Shown one piece after another: positions 40,863 through 41,044 of a DNA stretch of 41,044 bases. The translations under genes were made by a program, and so were the position numbers. This stretch comes from JBBQDZ01 sp038237515 (GTDB taxonomy: Bacteria; Actinomycetota; Thermoleophilia; Gaiellales; Gaiellaceae), in NCBI GenBank assembly GCA_038237515.1, contig JBBRYP010000036.1:1-41044 (forward strand), given 5' to 3'. The notes under the pieces are model-generated. The model made no database searches and was not told the DNA's origin. It saw only the letters and a program-made list of their open reading frames with translations. Numbering within the stretch: position 1 is the stretch's first letter; every line of letters starts with the position of its first letter.

Positions 40863-41044
40863 CTGAGCCGAAGGCACCGCTGTCCGGCGGTTTCCCGGGT
40901 TGCCTAGCCCGGATCGTTCAACAACCTGGTGGTGCGTCCTTGTGGCGGCGCTGCCCGGACCAGTTGAGCGCGCGGCGTGCTCTCACGAGCGGACGCTGAG
41001 TCGCGTTCGCTCTGCTCGGCAAGGAGTAGGGCGAGCCGAGGAAG
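40863..41044. other. Right edge, no gene seen
   Basis: No frame with recognisable motifs is seen in the last 180 bases. A gene may begin beyond the window edge. Confidence 0.3.

Noticed and set aside
1..41044. CRISPR array, rRNA genes, phage structural genes or a biosynthetic gene cluster
   Set aside because: No regularly spaced repeats, rRNA, capsid, terminase, PKS or NRPS sequence was found; the P450s sit in sugar-catabolic rather than biosynthetic context.

Overview
The window looks like a chromosomal segment of a GC-rich actinobacterium. GC content is high throughout, GTG and TTG starts are common, many stop/start codons overlap as ATGA or GTGA, one secreted binding protein carries a twin-arginine leader, and some mRNAs appear leaderless. 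Product types and codon use would fit Thermoleophilia-like soil actinobacteria; that assignment is inference. No rRNA, ribosomal or other housekeeping gene is present. The window is accessory catabolic DNA mixed with decayed genes and insertion sequences.

Layout: (1) 1-2.9 kb is a graveyard of gene fragments (conserved hypothetical, SMP-30, amidohydrolase, SDR, adenylate cyclase, SIR2-like, RraA-like) around one intact cytochrome P450. (2) 2.9-19.4 kb is a large divergent catabolic locus. The leftward arm is a CUT1 sugar ABC importer (binding protein and two permeases), a GH2 glycosidase fused to a glutamine-amidotransferase-like domain, an SMP-30 lactonase, an SDR and a broken MetE-like/enolase chimera. 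The rightward arm is the importer ATPase, a TrmB regulator, a Gfo/Idh/MocA oxidoreductase, a second P450, a second SMP-30 lactonase, an SDR and a phytanoyl-CoA-type dioxygenase. A palindromic operator sits between the -35 and -10 of the rightward promoter. (3) 19.5-27 kb is a mobile scrapyard: a beheaded serine recombinase, an intact IS3-family element, the tail of an older IS3 element, a secreted lipase-like alpha/beta hydrolase, a DUF2384-like fragment, a decayed IS21 element, an IS3 orfA scrap and a duplicated 3' end of manA. (4) 27.6-38.9 kb is one 11-gene leftward operon with mostly overlapping genes: IclR regulator, class III aminotransferase, ribose-type ABC importer (ATPase, permease, binding protein), glucarate-dehydratase-like enolase, SDR, zinc dehydrogenase, SDR, MlrC/M81 protein and ManA-type isomerase. 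(5) 39.3-40.4 kb is a secreted TIGR03118-type protein.

A direct repeat of about 255 bp lies on each side of region 4-5 (27012-27266 and 40606-40862). Each copy ends at the discriminator base of a degenerate selenocysteine-tRNA-like sequence with a UCA anticodon. The left copy still folds into most of a cloverleaf. Together with a manA remnant lying outside the left repeat, this suggests that the 11-gene operon sits in an exchangeable island at tRNA-like attachment sites.

How the genes could work together (inference): the divergent locus would import a glycoside or modified sugar, cleave it with the GH2 enzyme, oxidise it with the Gfo/Idh and SDR dehydrogenases, open lactones with the SMP-30 proteins, and remove methyl or other substituents with the P450s and the PhyH oxygenase. 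The second operon would import a sugar or sugar-acid derivative and process it by dehydration, oxidation, transamination and isomerisation under IclR control.
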